64,000 bases of DNA from Thermoplasmataceae archaeon (lineage in GTDB: Archaea > Thermoplasmatota > Thermoplasmata > Thermoplasmatales > Thermoplasmataceae). The notes below the pieces were generated by a model. That model saw only the letters and a program-made list of their open reading frames with translations. It ran no database searches and was not told the origin of the DNA. Positions within the stretch are counted from its first letter, which is position 1; the number at the start of each line of letters is the position of its first letter. Both the position numbers and the translations under genes were made by a program. Shown in pieces: positions 55,963-64,000 of the stretch. The stretch covers positions 79,927-143,926 of the forward strand of contig JAVYSB010000001.1 in NCBI GenBank assembly GCA_038729425.1, read 5' to 3'.

Positions 55963-55986
55963 CACCAACACTGAATATAGAATCAC

Positions 55987-56325
55987 TTAGTGTTGCTGAT
56001 ATATGAATTACTTTGTACATAAATTTTGTGTACCCATTCAATTGGTAACTGGAAACCTAAAATCTTGAACAGGTTTGCGATGATACCAGCGCCTCGCTCT
56101 TCGTTCGTTCACCCACCCTGATTTTCAAGGGTTCCTGATATTTTGAAGATAAAGATAAAAGCTAACTATTGATTGTTCCGCATAACTATATGAGAGAATA
56201 ATGTTGGCCATTGATCCGTTTCACTGTGCGTTTCTCACGAATCCAATCTATTCGACTGCAGACCCGCTGAAATGAATTCAAAATATCCAATATTATATAT
56301 AGCCATACAATAAACGCATGTCCAA
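55987..56325. other. Intergenic stretch holding divergent promoters
   Basis: 339 bases. A minus-strand ATTCATATATCAG (56007 to 55995) serves the HTH gene. The plus-strand ATTATATATAG (56292-56302) lies 24-34 bases before the HisA-like gene. The middle (56090-56150) is GC-richer but gives no clear gene or RNA. Confidence 0.4.
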
Positions 56326-56823
56326 ATGGAATGCATAACTATAGAAAATGGAGAGATTTCGGGAAACCGGACTCAGGACAGTCTTCTTAATTCCGGCATA
56401 GAGGAACTTTTCGTGGTAGATCTTGATTCCATAAAGTCTGGAAAGCTGAACCTGAAACTCTATGACAGGCTTTCCAAGTATTTTGACATCGTAGTGATGA
56501 ATTATCCTTACCGGATTCCTGACCTCATAGATACTTTTGTTTCCGGGGCAAGCAGAGTCGTCTTGAACAGCAATGTATCTGACGATATGATCAGGGAGTC
56601 ACTTTCTTATTCAGACCAGATAGTGATGAAATATGCAAGGAATATTCCATGCAAAACTTTTTCACTTTTTGGTGGTAATATGTTCCTGTCAAACATTGAG
56701 GTTGATCTCGTTTACACAACCTTATATGCCTATGGTATAAGGATACAGTCAAGTACATCATTGGTTCAGAAGGACTCACATAGTATAATCCTGCTAAACA
56801 ACTTTCCAGAAGATTCTCTGTAG
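56326..56823 (+). CDS. HisA-like half-barrel protein
   Basis: 165 residues that read like part of a HisA/HisF-type TIM barrel: IEELFVVDLDSIKSGK, DIVVMNYPYRIPDLIDTF, ASRVVLNSNVSDDMIRESL. This recalls the COG1411 proteins related to ProFAR isomerase. It is well below the usual 230-240 residues and lacks an obvious C-terminal phosphate loop. It may be a half-barrel with an altered function. A TATA box at 56292-56302 supports expression. It precedes pyrD by about 100 bases on the same strand. Confidence 0.6.
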   Translation: MECITIENGEISGNRTQDSLLNSGIEELFVVDLDSIKSGKLNLKLYDRLSKYFDIVVMNYPYRIPDLIDTFVSGASRVVLNSNVSDDMIRESLSYSDQIVMKYARNIPCKTFSLFGGNMFLSNIEVDLVYTTLYAYGIRIQSSTSLVQKDSHSIILLNNFPEDSL

Positions 56824-56930
56824 ACCATTGAAAAAATGTATTATTATGACATTTGAAGCTGATAGATAACAGAGTGTATTGCCGGTCTGCCAACAGTTTA
56901 ATAGATTCCCGGGATTGCCTTCAGACTCTT

Positions 56931-57842
56931 ATGTCGAACAGACTCCAAACCGTGATTTCCGGGCTAAGGCTAGATAATCCCCTGATCCTTGCTTCTGGGA
57001 TTCTTGATGAGAATGGATACACAATGAAGAGAATACTCAAGGAAGGGGCCGCGGCAGTTGTGACAAAGTCAATCGGATCTGCTGAGAGGAGCGGATACAA
57101 ACCACCGGTAGTTGTTGAGATCGGCGGTGGCAATATGATCAATGCCATAGGTCTCGCAAATCCAGGCATTGAGAATTTTGGAAATGAGGTCAAGATTGCC
57201 AGGGAAGCAGGCAAACCAGTCATCGGCAGCATTTTCGGAGCTGACGCCGAGGAGTTTTCAAACCTGGCAAAAAAGATGGCGTCATATGGTGTTTCCGGTA
57301 TAGAACTAAACCTTTCCTGCCCACACGTGAAGGGTGTCGGCCAGGAGATAGGATCTGATCCTGATCTGGTGGAGAGCATTGTGGGGGAAGTGAAACGTTC
57401 GGTCAATATCCCAGTTTTTGCAAAACTCAGTCCCAACGTGAGCGACATCATGGAACTGGCAAAGGCAGCGGACCGAGCCGACGCTCTTGTGCTCATTAAT
57501 ACTGTGAGAGCAATGGCCATAGATGTCTACGCCAGGCGGCCGGTTCTGAGTAACGTATATGGGGGCCTTTCAGGACCAGCTATTAAACCTGTTGGATTGA
57601 GATATGTATACGAGGTCAAGAAAGAAACTGGGAAAGAGATTATCGGTGTTGGAGGGATCCAGAGTGCCGAAGATACCTTGGAATACATCATGGCAGGGGC
57701 ATCTTGCGTAGAGATAGGCACAGCACTCCACACTGGGGGAAGGAGCGTATTCCGAGCAATCTCTCGGGATCTTGAGAATCTCATGGCCAGTGAGAAACTT
57801 GATTCAATAAGCGATACTATCGGGATGGCGATTCAGAGATGA
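56931..57842 (+). CDS. pyrD: Dihydroorotate dehydrogenase, class 1B
   Basis: A 303-residue flavoprotein that oxidises dihydroorotate to orotate in pyrimidine synthesis. Class 1B marks are GAAAVVTKSIG, ELNLSCPHVKG with the catalytic Cys in place of Ser, INTVRAMAIDV and GVGGIQSAEDTLEYIMAGASCVEIGTAL. A TATA-like AGTTTAATAG (56895-56904) lies 27-36 bases before the ATG at 56931, so I reject the earlier start at 56853. The end overlaps pyrK (ATGA). Confidence 0.95.
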   Translation: MSNRLQTVISGLRLDNPLILASGILDENGYTMKRILKEGAAAVVTKSIGSAERSGYKPPVVVEIGGGNMINAIGLANPGIENFGNEVKIAREAGKPVIGSIFGADAEEFSNLAKKMASYGVSGIELNLSCPHVKGVGQEIGSDPDLVESIVGEVKRSVNIPVFAKLSPNVSDIMELAKAADRADALVLINTVRAMAIDVYARRPVLSNVYGGLSGPAIKPVGLRYVYEVKKETGKEIIGVGGIQSAEDTLEYIMAGASCVEIGTALHTGGRSVFRAISRDLENLMASEKLDSISDTIGMAIQR

Positions 57843-58588
57843 TACATTCCACCGTTGTCAGGGTTGATCAGAATACGCCTACGGTGAGATCCATAGGTTT
57901 TAAGTGGGATTGCAAGGTCTTGCCGGGACAGTTCATCATGGTGTGGATCCCTGGAATTGGCGAGATACCAATATCTCTGTCGTCCACTGGTAACCTGAAA
58001 GAAATCACGGTGAAGAGCTATGGCCCGGCATCGGATGCCCTCACGAAGCTTGAAACAGGATCCAGAATATTCTTCCGAGGGCCATACGGGAGACCTTTTA
58101 CACTGGTGAAAGGTAAAACACTGCTTATCGGCGGCGGATCGGGGATGGCTTCACTTAAGCCGCTCATAAATGAGAGGTCTTATGCCATAGTCTCGGCCAG
58201 AACGAGGGATGAACTCCTATTCAGCGATAAAATTCATGAGGGAAACCTTCACTTAGTAACAGATGACGGATCTATCGGCATAAAGGGGACTCCACTCAAC
58301 GCCCTTGAAAAGCTCAATCTGACAGAATTTGAAATGATTTATGTTTGCGGGCCCGAAATAATGCTGAAGAAGATCTTTGACTCTCTCAGAGGAAAAAAGG
58401 TGAGGGCTGAATTTGCAATGGAGAGGACTATGAAATGCGGAATAGGAGTCTGCGACTCCTGCTCTATAGACGGGCTACAACTATGCAGGGACGGGTCCAT
58501 CTTTTCAATGGAAGAGGTTATGGAGATGGAGGAGTTTGGAAGAACCAAACTTTCCGAATCTGGCAGAAGAATAATCCTCAACTACTGA
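57839..58588 (+). CDS. pyrK: Dihydroorotate dehydrogenase electron transfer subunit PyrK
   Basis: A 249-residue FAD/[2Fe-2S] subunit that passes electrons from PyrD to NAD. The FAD fold gives PGQFIMVWIPGIGEIPISLSS, the NAD loop TLLIGGGSGMASLKPL, and the C-terminal cluster has the Cys set of CGIGVCDSCSIDGLQLC (near residues 201-217). The overlap with pyrD by four bases indicates coupling. The 3' end overlaps the convergent unknown gene by seven bases. Confidence 0.93.
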   Translation: MIHSTVVRVDQNTPTVRSIGFKWDCKVLPGQFIMVWIPGIGEIPISLSSTGNLKEITVKSYGPASDALTKLETGSRIFFRGPYGRPFTLVKGKTLLIGGGSGMASLKPLINERSYAIVSARTRDELLFSDKIHEGNLHLVTDDGSIGIKGTPLNALEKLNLTEFEMIYVCGPEIMLKKIFDSLRGKKVRAEFAMERTMKCGIGVCDSCSIDGLQLCRDGSIFSMEEVMEMEEFGRTKLSESGRRIILNY

Positions 58589-59517
58589 TCGATCAGTTCC
58601 TTTATTGGTATTATACGTTCTATGTAAATATTCCAGTCCTGAAATTTCTTGCTCAGCTCATCCAGCAGCGTAACAAAGGTATGAAGATGGCTCTCCATGG
58701 TGACAAATGAGGCGATCATAATGTTCCCATCGAGTGTCTGGCTTTCGCTGAACCTTGCAAGAGGCAGTGCATTTGATTTTAGGGAAAGCTCCATCAATAC
58801 ATCGTTGGAGGTCACCGCCTCATAAATTCCTTCAGATTCACTGATTATTGTCACCCCATTCATGGAAACAGGCGTTCCGCTTATCCTGTATATCCCATGC
58901 AAATTCTCTTCTTCAGTTGGGAACCTGAGGAACCTTGTGTATTTAAGCCCTAGAGGGTTATCCTCAGCACGCTTATTTCTTTCAGGGGGCTTGCAAGCAA
59001 AGGAAACCGCGTAGAGCATGAAGTGGGAAGATATTGTGTTAAGAGCCTCCCTGACATTTCTGCTTGGCCCTATATAGTTCAGTTTGACAGAAATATTTGT
59101 ATTACTTATAGAAACGGCATCTAGAACTAACTCTGATACCTTTTTGAGGTCAGAATTGTGAAATTTGAAATCAATCGCTAAATTTCCTTCCTTCAGATAC
59201 ATAGGTTCAAGGTATACTGAACTGATTCCAGAAAGCTCATTTAGTAGAAGAATCTCACTCAAATCATCACTTGTCAGGAATATGGACCATGTGTTGCTGG
59301 AAAGTTTTGCGTGGTACTGTTCTAGAAAAATTCTGTTCTCAAGCCTCTGGCTCGCTTCTTCAGGCAGGAAAAGATAAAGCTCCACCCTTGTTTTGCGAAA
59401 CAGAGGCATTGCCACGGCAAAAATGTCTAGTTTCCTAGCAAGCTGGAAAATCTGAAGTTCGCCGGACACGACAATACTACATTCCGTGTCCAGGATATTG
59501 TTTTCTATTCTATCCAC
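58582..59517 (-). CDS. Uncharacterised protein, possibly two-domain regulator
   Basis: A 311-residue protein from a GTG at 59517. No membrane helix, Cys motif or P-loop. The N-terminal half (about 1-170) has alternating strands and helices, with repeated SxxVYLEPMYLK-like beta elements (AIDFKFHNSDLKKVSELVLDAV, VKLNYIGPS). The C-terminal half has FPTEEENLHGIYRI and a second sheet ending IYIERIIPIKELI. It could be an orphan transcription or sensor protein of Thermoplasmata, but I do not recognise it. It is divergent from the large ATPase-like gene with 84 bases between, so coregulation is possible. Confidence 0.6.
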   Translation of the reverse strand: MDRIENNILDTECSIVVSGELQIFQLARKLDIFAVAMPLFRKTRVELYLFLPEEASQRLENRIFLEQYHAKLSSNTWSIFLTSDDLSEILLLNELSGISSVYLEPMYLKEGNLAIDFKFHNSDLKKVSELVLDAVSISNTNISVKLNYIGPSRNVREALNTISSHFMLYAVSFACKPPERNKRAEDNPLGLKYTRFLRFPTEEENLHGIYRISGTPVSMNGVTIISESEGIYEAVTSNDVLMELSLKSNALPLARFSESQTLDGNIMIASFVTMESHLHTFVTLLDELSKKFQDWNIYIERIIPIKELIDQ

Positions 59518-59601
59518 TACGTAGCGAATGACGAAAGGGTATAAAGATTAGTTGTTACTTCCGTCAAATTTTAATAGCCTCTGCGTTATAAGTACTTCGC
59601 C

Positions 59602-62220
59602 ATGGCGAAACTGGAATCTCTGCAGTCCGCACTGGATCATATGAAGAAGATCCTGGTAGAGGGAGAAAACGGAATTACCACACATATAATTTCTGGAAAA
59701 ACCTCCGGTGGCAAGCATACTATGATGGACAGCTTGCAGGCATTTGCAAGCGAAAATGGATACGTAGTCTTCAGGTTCCCAGGGAACATATTGCAGGAGT
59801 CAATGCCTTACCAGCCGTTCAACCACATACTCAACACGATGTATGATACTGTGGATGAAAGAGGGATGAGTGATATAATCAGAAAATTTACGGAATATTT
59901 TTCTGGGAACACCGGCTTAAAGTTCCTTATTATTATTGAAGCTCTCGAACGCCTAAATTCATCAAGCCAGGATCTTTTCCTTTATATATCGAGGATTGCT
60001 TCGAGATTCGGCTTCCATCTTGTGGGAACATACAGTAAACGTTCACCGTCTGAATTTGAGGGAGGAGAATTCAACTTCATAATCATCTCGGCAACGGAGC
60101 CACAGATACACATAATCAATATTAGAGACCCCAATTTTGATGATGCCAGATTCCATGTAGAGAGTCTTGGTTACAAACTACCAGAAAGTTTCATGATGGA
60201 TGTTTTCAGACTATCTTCAGGGGACCTCAATACCATCAATTACGCTCTGAAATATTATTCTGATATAGGAATTATAAATGAGAAGAAGGAAGTAAATGAG
60301 GCGATGTTTCGTTTTCTACCCATACCTCCGGCCATTGAGGATTATTACTCAAAGAAAATATCAGACCTTACTGAAACTGAACTTAGGGTGGCCGGAACTC
60401 TGGCGATGAGCGGCGAAGACCTGGAAATGGATGTAATCGCTAGAATGACTTCACTTTCAAAATCAGATCTCTACAAAGTAATGTCTTCCCTGGACAGTGC
60501 AGGGATAATCTCAGTCAATAATTTCAAATATCGTATCTCTGGGCGTAGGCTTGCTGAGATTATCCGTGCCAAGATCTCAAGCGTGTGGAAGATTGACGTG
60601 GCCGACCAGATCATAAATAGCCCATCCTTTGGGGATCTGTCTATCCAGACAAGGCTTAATATACTCAAAGAAAGGGGACTTTATGCCAATATTGGGGAAC
60701 TTATAAAAAAGAACTGGAAAGCCGCTCTCAATGCATTCGTATCTCCAGAGGATCTTATGACCTTTCTGGACAGTGTTTCCGACAAACTGGACGATAATAC
60801 CAAGAAGTACGCATCACTTATCAGGTGTAATTCACTCTTCTTTCTTGGACGATTTGAAGAAAGCATTGATTGTTTCAAAAAGAGTAATTACATAGAAATT
60901 GCCGGAAGAGAGCCAGAACTTAGAATTGCCTCTGCCCTTTCTTCCATCGGTAGGCATGATGATGCTTCAGCTCTTTTGGACCATGTCCTTGCGGATAGTG
61001 AACTGACTCCGGCTGAGAAAGCCCTCGGACTAGTTGTAAAGGCATCCCTGCTCCTGAGAATTAGAAAGCCATCTGATGCCCTCGCTGTCGCCAGCGAGGC
61101 TATGGAAATTGCGAAGAAACACGGAGTAGAAGAAGTTATGGATGAGATTCTTACGAACATGGCCACTGCGAATGCTGACCTGTTCAAACTTGACGTTGCA
61201 AGGAAATATTATAAGGATGCGATCGACCTTGAGAAAGAAAGAGGTAACATACGCAGAATAAACAGAAACCTTCACGACCTAGCGATAATAGAAAGTTTTG
61301 AAGGAAATTTTCAGAAGGGCATAGATATGCTCAAGGAGCTACTCGAGAACACCTATATAAATGGAGATATCTCAATCCGGGCTTACGCCCTTTATAACTT
61401 GATGGACATGTTTCACATTATAGGGGATCTGACCGCTTCACTTGAATACAAAAACACCACAGACAGGCTCATAGAAATTGTACAGGACAATGATATCAAG
61501 TTCATATATTACCGGTATATGACGATGTTTTACGCTGAGGCCCTTGATCCTGAAAAAGGCCTTGAGTATTCAAGGAAGGCCAATGATCTATCCGGCAAGA
61601 GTGAAAATCAAGACTGGAAGTCTGCAAGCAAAGCTCTCTTCCACATACTTTCCGTAAATACCGGAAATGGGGTGTTTGATACTACGCTTTTCAACCCAAC
61701 TTTCAGTTCTCTTGAGGACTTCATTCCCCTATATCTTGGATTTTGGTCTATTATATTTACGCTAAGCAAAACTGAGGATAAGGCAATGGAGTCTATAGCC
61801 GCCGCTGAGAAGTACGCAAACGAGATGGGGGACGTAAGCAGTAAGCTGACTGTCGAGGTCAGCAAAATGATATTCAACCTTGCCTTTGACAAACTTCAGG
61901 ACTCCGATCCACCAGCAAAATATTCTGGGGACTCCGCCGTAAGAAAATATGATTATTCCCTCAGAGCTTTTTCTGCAGCAAAGATGCTCGGAAACGGTAA
62001 CCGTCTGGCATTTACTGAGGAATCAAAGAAGATCGTGGATGAATTAATGGACGGGAGCGGATTATACAATGTTATACTGTATCCGATAATAATTCTGGGA
62101 ATAGCCAGAATGAAATTTCTCAATGACGACAGAGTTGTCGAAAGCATCAAAAAAGTGTTTAGCGGAACAAAACCAGCTGAAGTAGTTAAAGAGATCGTAG
62201 CCATTTTGCGCGGTGAGTGA
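59602..62220 (+). CDS. Large ATPase-like / winged-helix / TPR protein
   Basis: 872 residues. The N-terminal 230 resemble a STAND/AAA_16-like ATPase. A Walker A-like SGKTSGGKHT (31-40) has His after the lysine instead of Ser/Thr, and the Walker B region FLIIIEALERL lacks the usual Asp, so nucleotide hydrolysis may be weak or lost. Next comes a winged helix (LTETELRVAGTLAMSGEDLEMDVIARMTSLSKSDLYKVMSSL, about 258-300). The rest is TPR-like helical repeats (ALVVKASLLLRIRKPSDALAVASEAME, ARKYYKDAIDLEKERGN and others). The layout matches MalT-type or signalling ATPases. A Cys-rich mini-gene overlaps its stop. Confidence 0.7.
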   Translation: MAKLESLQSALDHMKKILVEGENGITTHIISGKTSGGKHTMMDSLQAFASENGYVVFRFPGNILQESMPYQPFNHILNTMYDTVDERGMSDIIRKFTEYFSGNTGLKFLIIIEALERLNSSSQDLFLYISRIASRFGFHLVGTYSKRSPSEFEGGEFNFIIISATEPQIHIINIRDPNFDDARFHVESLGYKLPESFMMDVFRLSSGDLNTINYALKYYSDIGIINEKKEVNEAMFRFLPIPPAIEDYYSKKISDLTETELRVAGTLAMSGEDLEMDVIARMTSLSKSDLYKVMSSLDSAGIISVNNFKYRISGRRLAEIIRAKISSVWKIDVADQIINSPSFGDLSIQTRLNILKERGLYANIGELIKKNWKAALNAFVSPEDLMTFLDSVSDKLDDNTKKYASLIRCNSLFFLGRFEESIDCFKKSNYIEIAGREPELRIASALSSIGRHDDASALLDHVLADSELTPAEKALGLVVKASLLLRIRKPSDALAVASEAMEIAKKHGVEEVMDEILTNMATANADLFKLDVARKYYKDAIDLEKERGNIRRINRNLHDLAIIESFEGNFQKGIDMLKELLENTYINGDISIRAYALYNLMDMFHIIGDLTASLEYKNTTDRLIEIVQDNDIKFIYYRYMTMFYAEALDPEKGLEYSRKANDLSGKSENQDWKSASKALFHILSVNTGNGVFDTTLFNPTFSSLEDFIPLYLGFWSIIFTLSKTEDKAMESIAAAEKYANEMGDVSSKLTVEVSKMIFNLAFDKLQDSDPPAKYSGDSAVRKYDYSLRAFSAAKMLGNGNRLAFTEESKKIVDELMDGSGLYNVILYPIIILGIARMKFLNDDRVVESIKKVFSGTKPAEVVKEIVAILRGE

Positions 62221-62449
62221 GTTGCCAAGTGAGACCGTATGTATCTATCACGAAGCTGGAAAATGCTACCTGGTAGATTCATTTGAGACAAACTGTACAT
62301 TATGTTTCAATTTCACCACACCATACAAGCCAGATAAATCTAAAAAAAGCAAGCCACTCTACAATATCTTCGACTATCTTGAATCAGAAGGTAAACTGGA
62401 AGATTTTTTCCCCACGGGAAATGAAGTTCAGTCTACATTATCTGTTTAA
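62213..62449 (+). CDS. Small Cys-rich protein
   Basis: 78 residues from a GTG that overlaps the previous stop by eight bases; a TTG at 62222 is an alternative. It has C-x8-C (CIYHEAGKCY) and NCTLCF, four Cys with one His, likely binding zinc. The C-terminus is acidic and helical. The overlap with the large ATPase-like gene suggests translation together and perhaps a partner role. No family is known to me. Confidence 0.6.
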   Translation: MSELPSETVCIYHEAGKCYLVDSFETNCTLCFNFTTPYKPDKSKKSKPLYNIFDYLESEGKLEDFFPTGNEVQSTLSV

Positions 62450-62497
62450 GGGATGGTTTTAGCTAATTCTTTATGTCTAGGGTAGAGATAACCCCGT

Positions 62498-62571
62498 GGG
62501 TCTGTGGGGTAGCCAGGATATCCTTATGGCCTTCGAAGCCGGAGACCCGGGTTCAAATCCCGGCAGACCCG
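62498..62571 (+). tRNA. tRNA-Arg(UCG)
   Basis: Acceptor GGGTCTG pairs with CAGACCC; discriminator G. The T arm is CCGGG-TTCAAAT-CCCGG and the anticodon loop CTTCGAA gives anticodon TCG for CGA codons. The D arm GTGGGGTAGCCAGGATATCC is close to that of tRNA-Arg(GCG) at 26947. No intron. Confidence 0.93.
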
Positions 62572-63716
62572 TCTTTAATAGAATACAGGTTAGGAACATG
62601 AATCCTAAATGCAGAACGGTTCATTGTACGATAAGGGATCGCTTTCTGATACATATTAATGCAAGGATAGAACTAATCATACAGACTATTTTAGCATAGC
62701 CTTTCTCGAAGTTTCTCTTTTTACGATCATCTAACTAATACTTAGTTTTCCTCTCCTTCTGTGTATTCTAGAGGCCCCAGATAACACCCTCAAATGGGAA
62801 CAGATAGGTATTCGGATCATCTACGTGCTTTGAAACAGCATATATCACAAGTACAGGGTCGACAGCAAAAGGATCTGGCGACCTACAATCATCAGAGCAA
62901 CAATTCAACTCATTCTGTTGCAAGGATATATCACGTTGTCGGTCCGACAAACCTTTTCGTTACCTACACGTTATGCCCATTCACACAGTAAGGTCCTGCC
63001 TCAACGATGGGCACAACTTCGACGGGAGTATACGAAATTCTAGCTGGTAACATTATTTATGTCCACCAGGAACTGCGTAACGTAGACGTAACTGAATGAA
63101 TAAGGTAATCTTGTTGCATTAGGCAGCCGCGGAGAAAATTGACTCTGCCAGACGGAACCCTGAGAAACGTTGTTAACTTCCAGTTTCACGTTGCCGTCCT
63201 TAAGGATGACCACGCTATATGGCCATGGACGAGGACGGTGCTGTCTAAGCAAAAACAACGAAAACTACCTAATAAAAGATTACGCTCCGGTTGAAACGGT
63301 TTTGTATCTGTTCAAAGTTATTCTGAATATTAGTATGACGAATAGAATAATAAATGCTGTAAGTATATAGAGCATGGTAGTGCTGTTAATGAGCAAATTT
63401 TTCACAAGAATAATCTTCTGTTCAATCAATGGATATGACTGTAGCACTTCATTCATTATTTGTTGCTGATCCTGTGAAGCTGTAGGTCCACCTAGAAAAT
63501 ATGCAAGGTTACCATAATTTGCCTTGGAAAAAAAACGCTTTCCTGTGAAATAGAATGGTGGCGAATGGTGAAATATAGAAATAGCGACAAGAGAAAAATC
63601 TCTCATTACTGATAGTCCCTGTTGTTTCATTTCGGTTCAATGTTCCTATAAATTTATTGTATAAATTGCATTTGTGAGGATGTTGATGCAAAAAAACGAA
63701 GTAAGGAAGATTAGAA
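62572..63716. other. Region without a confident gene
   Basis: About 1.1 kb after tRNA-Arg(UCG). Frames are short and broken. A minus-strand frame at 63280-63630 (116 codons) has a hydrophobic C-terminal helix (TMLYILTAFIILFVILIF) and an external-looking segment before it, so it could be the end of a surface protein. The frame at 63040-63258 has a VKLEVNNVSQGSVWQ stretch. Neither has a convincing start. The region looks like eroded accessory DNA. Confidence 0.4.
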
Positions 63717-64000
63717 TCAAGTTCTGGAATACCACTTGAGAGGGAAATTGTTCCCATTACTCCCTATAGCTGATACTTGAGCTAACACATTGCCACTTGA
63801 ATCTATGATATAGAGCTCGTAGTTAGGTAGAGAATTAATGTCACAATTAAATTCATCTGAGAGTAGTTATAGATTTTAATGCCTTTAATGTCCTTGATTG
63901 TCAGGGTATCAAATTTGAGGATAGGACCCGCAGACTAGTCCGCCAAACACCCCGGAATAACCGGAGATAAATTTCTATTAACGGCAAAGTGTATTTGCGG
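63717..64000 (-). pseudogene. Fragments of a decayed surface-protein-like gene
   Basis: Minus-strand reading from the right edge gives ILKFDTLTIKDIKGIKIYNYSQMN after an early TAG. In a different frame it continues DINSLPNYELYIIDSSGNVLAQVSAIGSNGN to a TGA at 63717. The two pieces read as one beta-rich extracellular domain broken by a frameshift and a stop. The gene would extend beyond the window. It may belong with the membrane-anchored piece at 63280-63630. Confidence 0.4.

Noticed and set aside
55987..56150. C/D-box guide RNA near fragments GATGATA and CTGA
   Set aside because: The C box does not match RTGATGA and no paired C'/D' boxes could be placed.
1..64000. CRISPR array, insertion sequence or transposase gene
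   Set aside because: I saw no regularly spaced direct repeats, no terminal inverted repeats with a transposase, and no cas-like genes.

Overview
The window is archaeal and fits an acidophilic Thermoplasmatales-type euryarchaeon. Support comes from a membrane-anchored archaeal LonB protease, an archaeal-type AlaS with zinc-ribbon N-terminus, fibrillarin, aMBF1, a Cgi121/KEOPS subunit, archaease, pyruvoyl arginine decarboxylase, archaeal Elp3, a DUF2070 protein and a tetraether-lipid synthase (Tes) homologue. Many genes have a TATA-like box about 25 bases before the start codon, as expected for leaderless mRNAs. GTG and TTG starts are common. The lineage is inferred from gene content; no rRNA is present.

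Layout. 1-4150: unclear left edge, cobS, then convergent cgi121-lonB and a small winged-helix regulator with a dyad at its promoter. 4150-6255: ilvE and aroC, divergent. 6250-15480: a long minus-strand block (DUF2070, GT4 glycosyltransferase, COG3199 kinase-like, a site-2-protease-like protein that has lost its zinc histidines, alaS, flpA), with gaps of 7-11 bases in its middle. 15500-28400: mbf1, hydroxyacyl-CoA dehydrogenase, epimerase, membrane proteins, an orphan methyltransferase, a putative metallopeptidase, ada plus an amber-interrupted permease, lsrF, a decayed YcaQ-like gene, tRNA-Arg(GCG) and an MFS carrier. 28400-38400: RPA-like ssDNA-binding protein, DNA ligase-truA, a GGR-like flavoprotein, an aldolase/SDR fusion, pdaD-leuS, archease. 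38400-48960: tes, tRNA-Gly, ArsA/Get3-like ATPase, mutarotase, dolichol-kinase-like protein, GNATs, malic enzyme, tRNA-Arg(CCG), adenosine-specific kinase, elp3. 49050-54350: a complete kdpFABC potassium pump with a convergent double-USP gene. 54350-62450: small membrane and winged-helix proteins, a HisA-like fragment, pyrD-pyrK, an uncharacterised protein, and a large ATPase-like/HTH/TPR protein with a Cys-rich mini-gene. 62500-64000: tRNA-Arg(UCG), then eroded sequence.

The most interesting cross-gene signal is an 8-mer, TTTTGTCT/AGACAAAA. By eye it appears eight times in promoter regions, upstream of lonB, the small winged-helix regulator (twice), the epimerase, ada, lsrF, the RPA-like gene and tes, and only about twice inside genes. 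At the regulator and ada it forms dyads. This may be an undescribed stress or repair regulon, with the regulator at 3664-4020 as a candidate binding protein. Other points of note are the HExxH-to-RExxR site-2-protease homologue, an otherwise intact permease with one in-frame TAG, two conserved genes whose frames extend upstream without a usual start codon, and a perfect 11-bp hairpin between the divergent adenosine-specific kinase and elp3 promoters.
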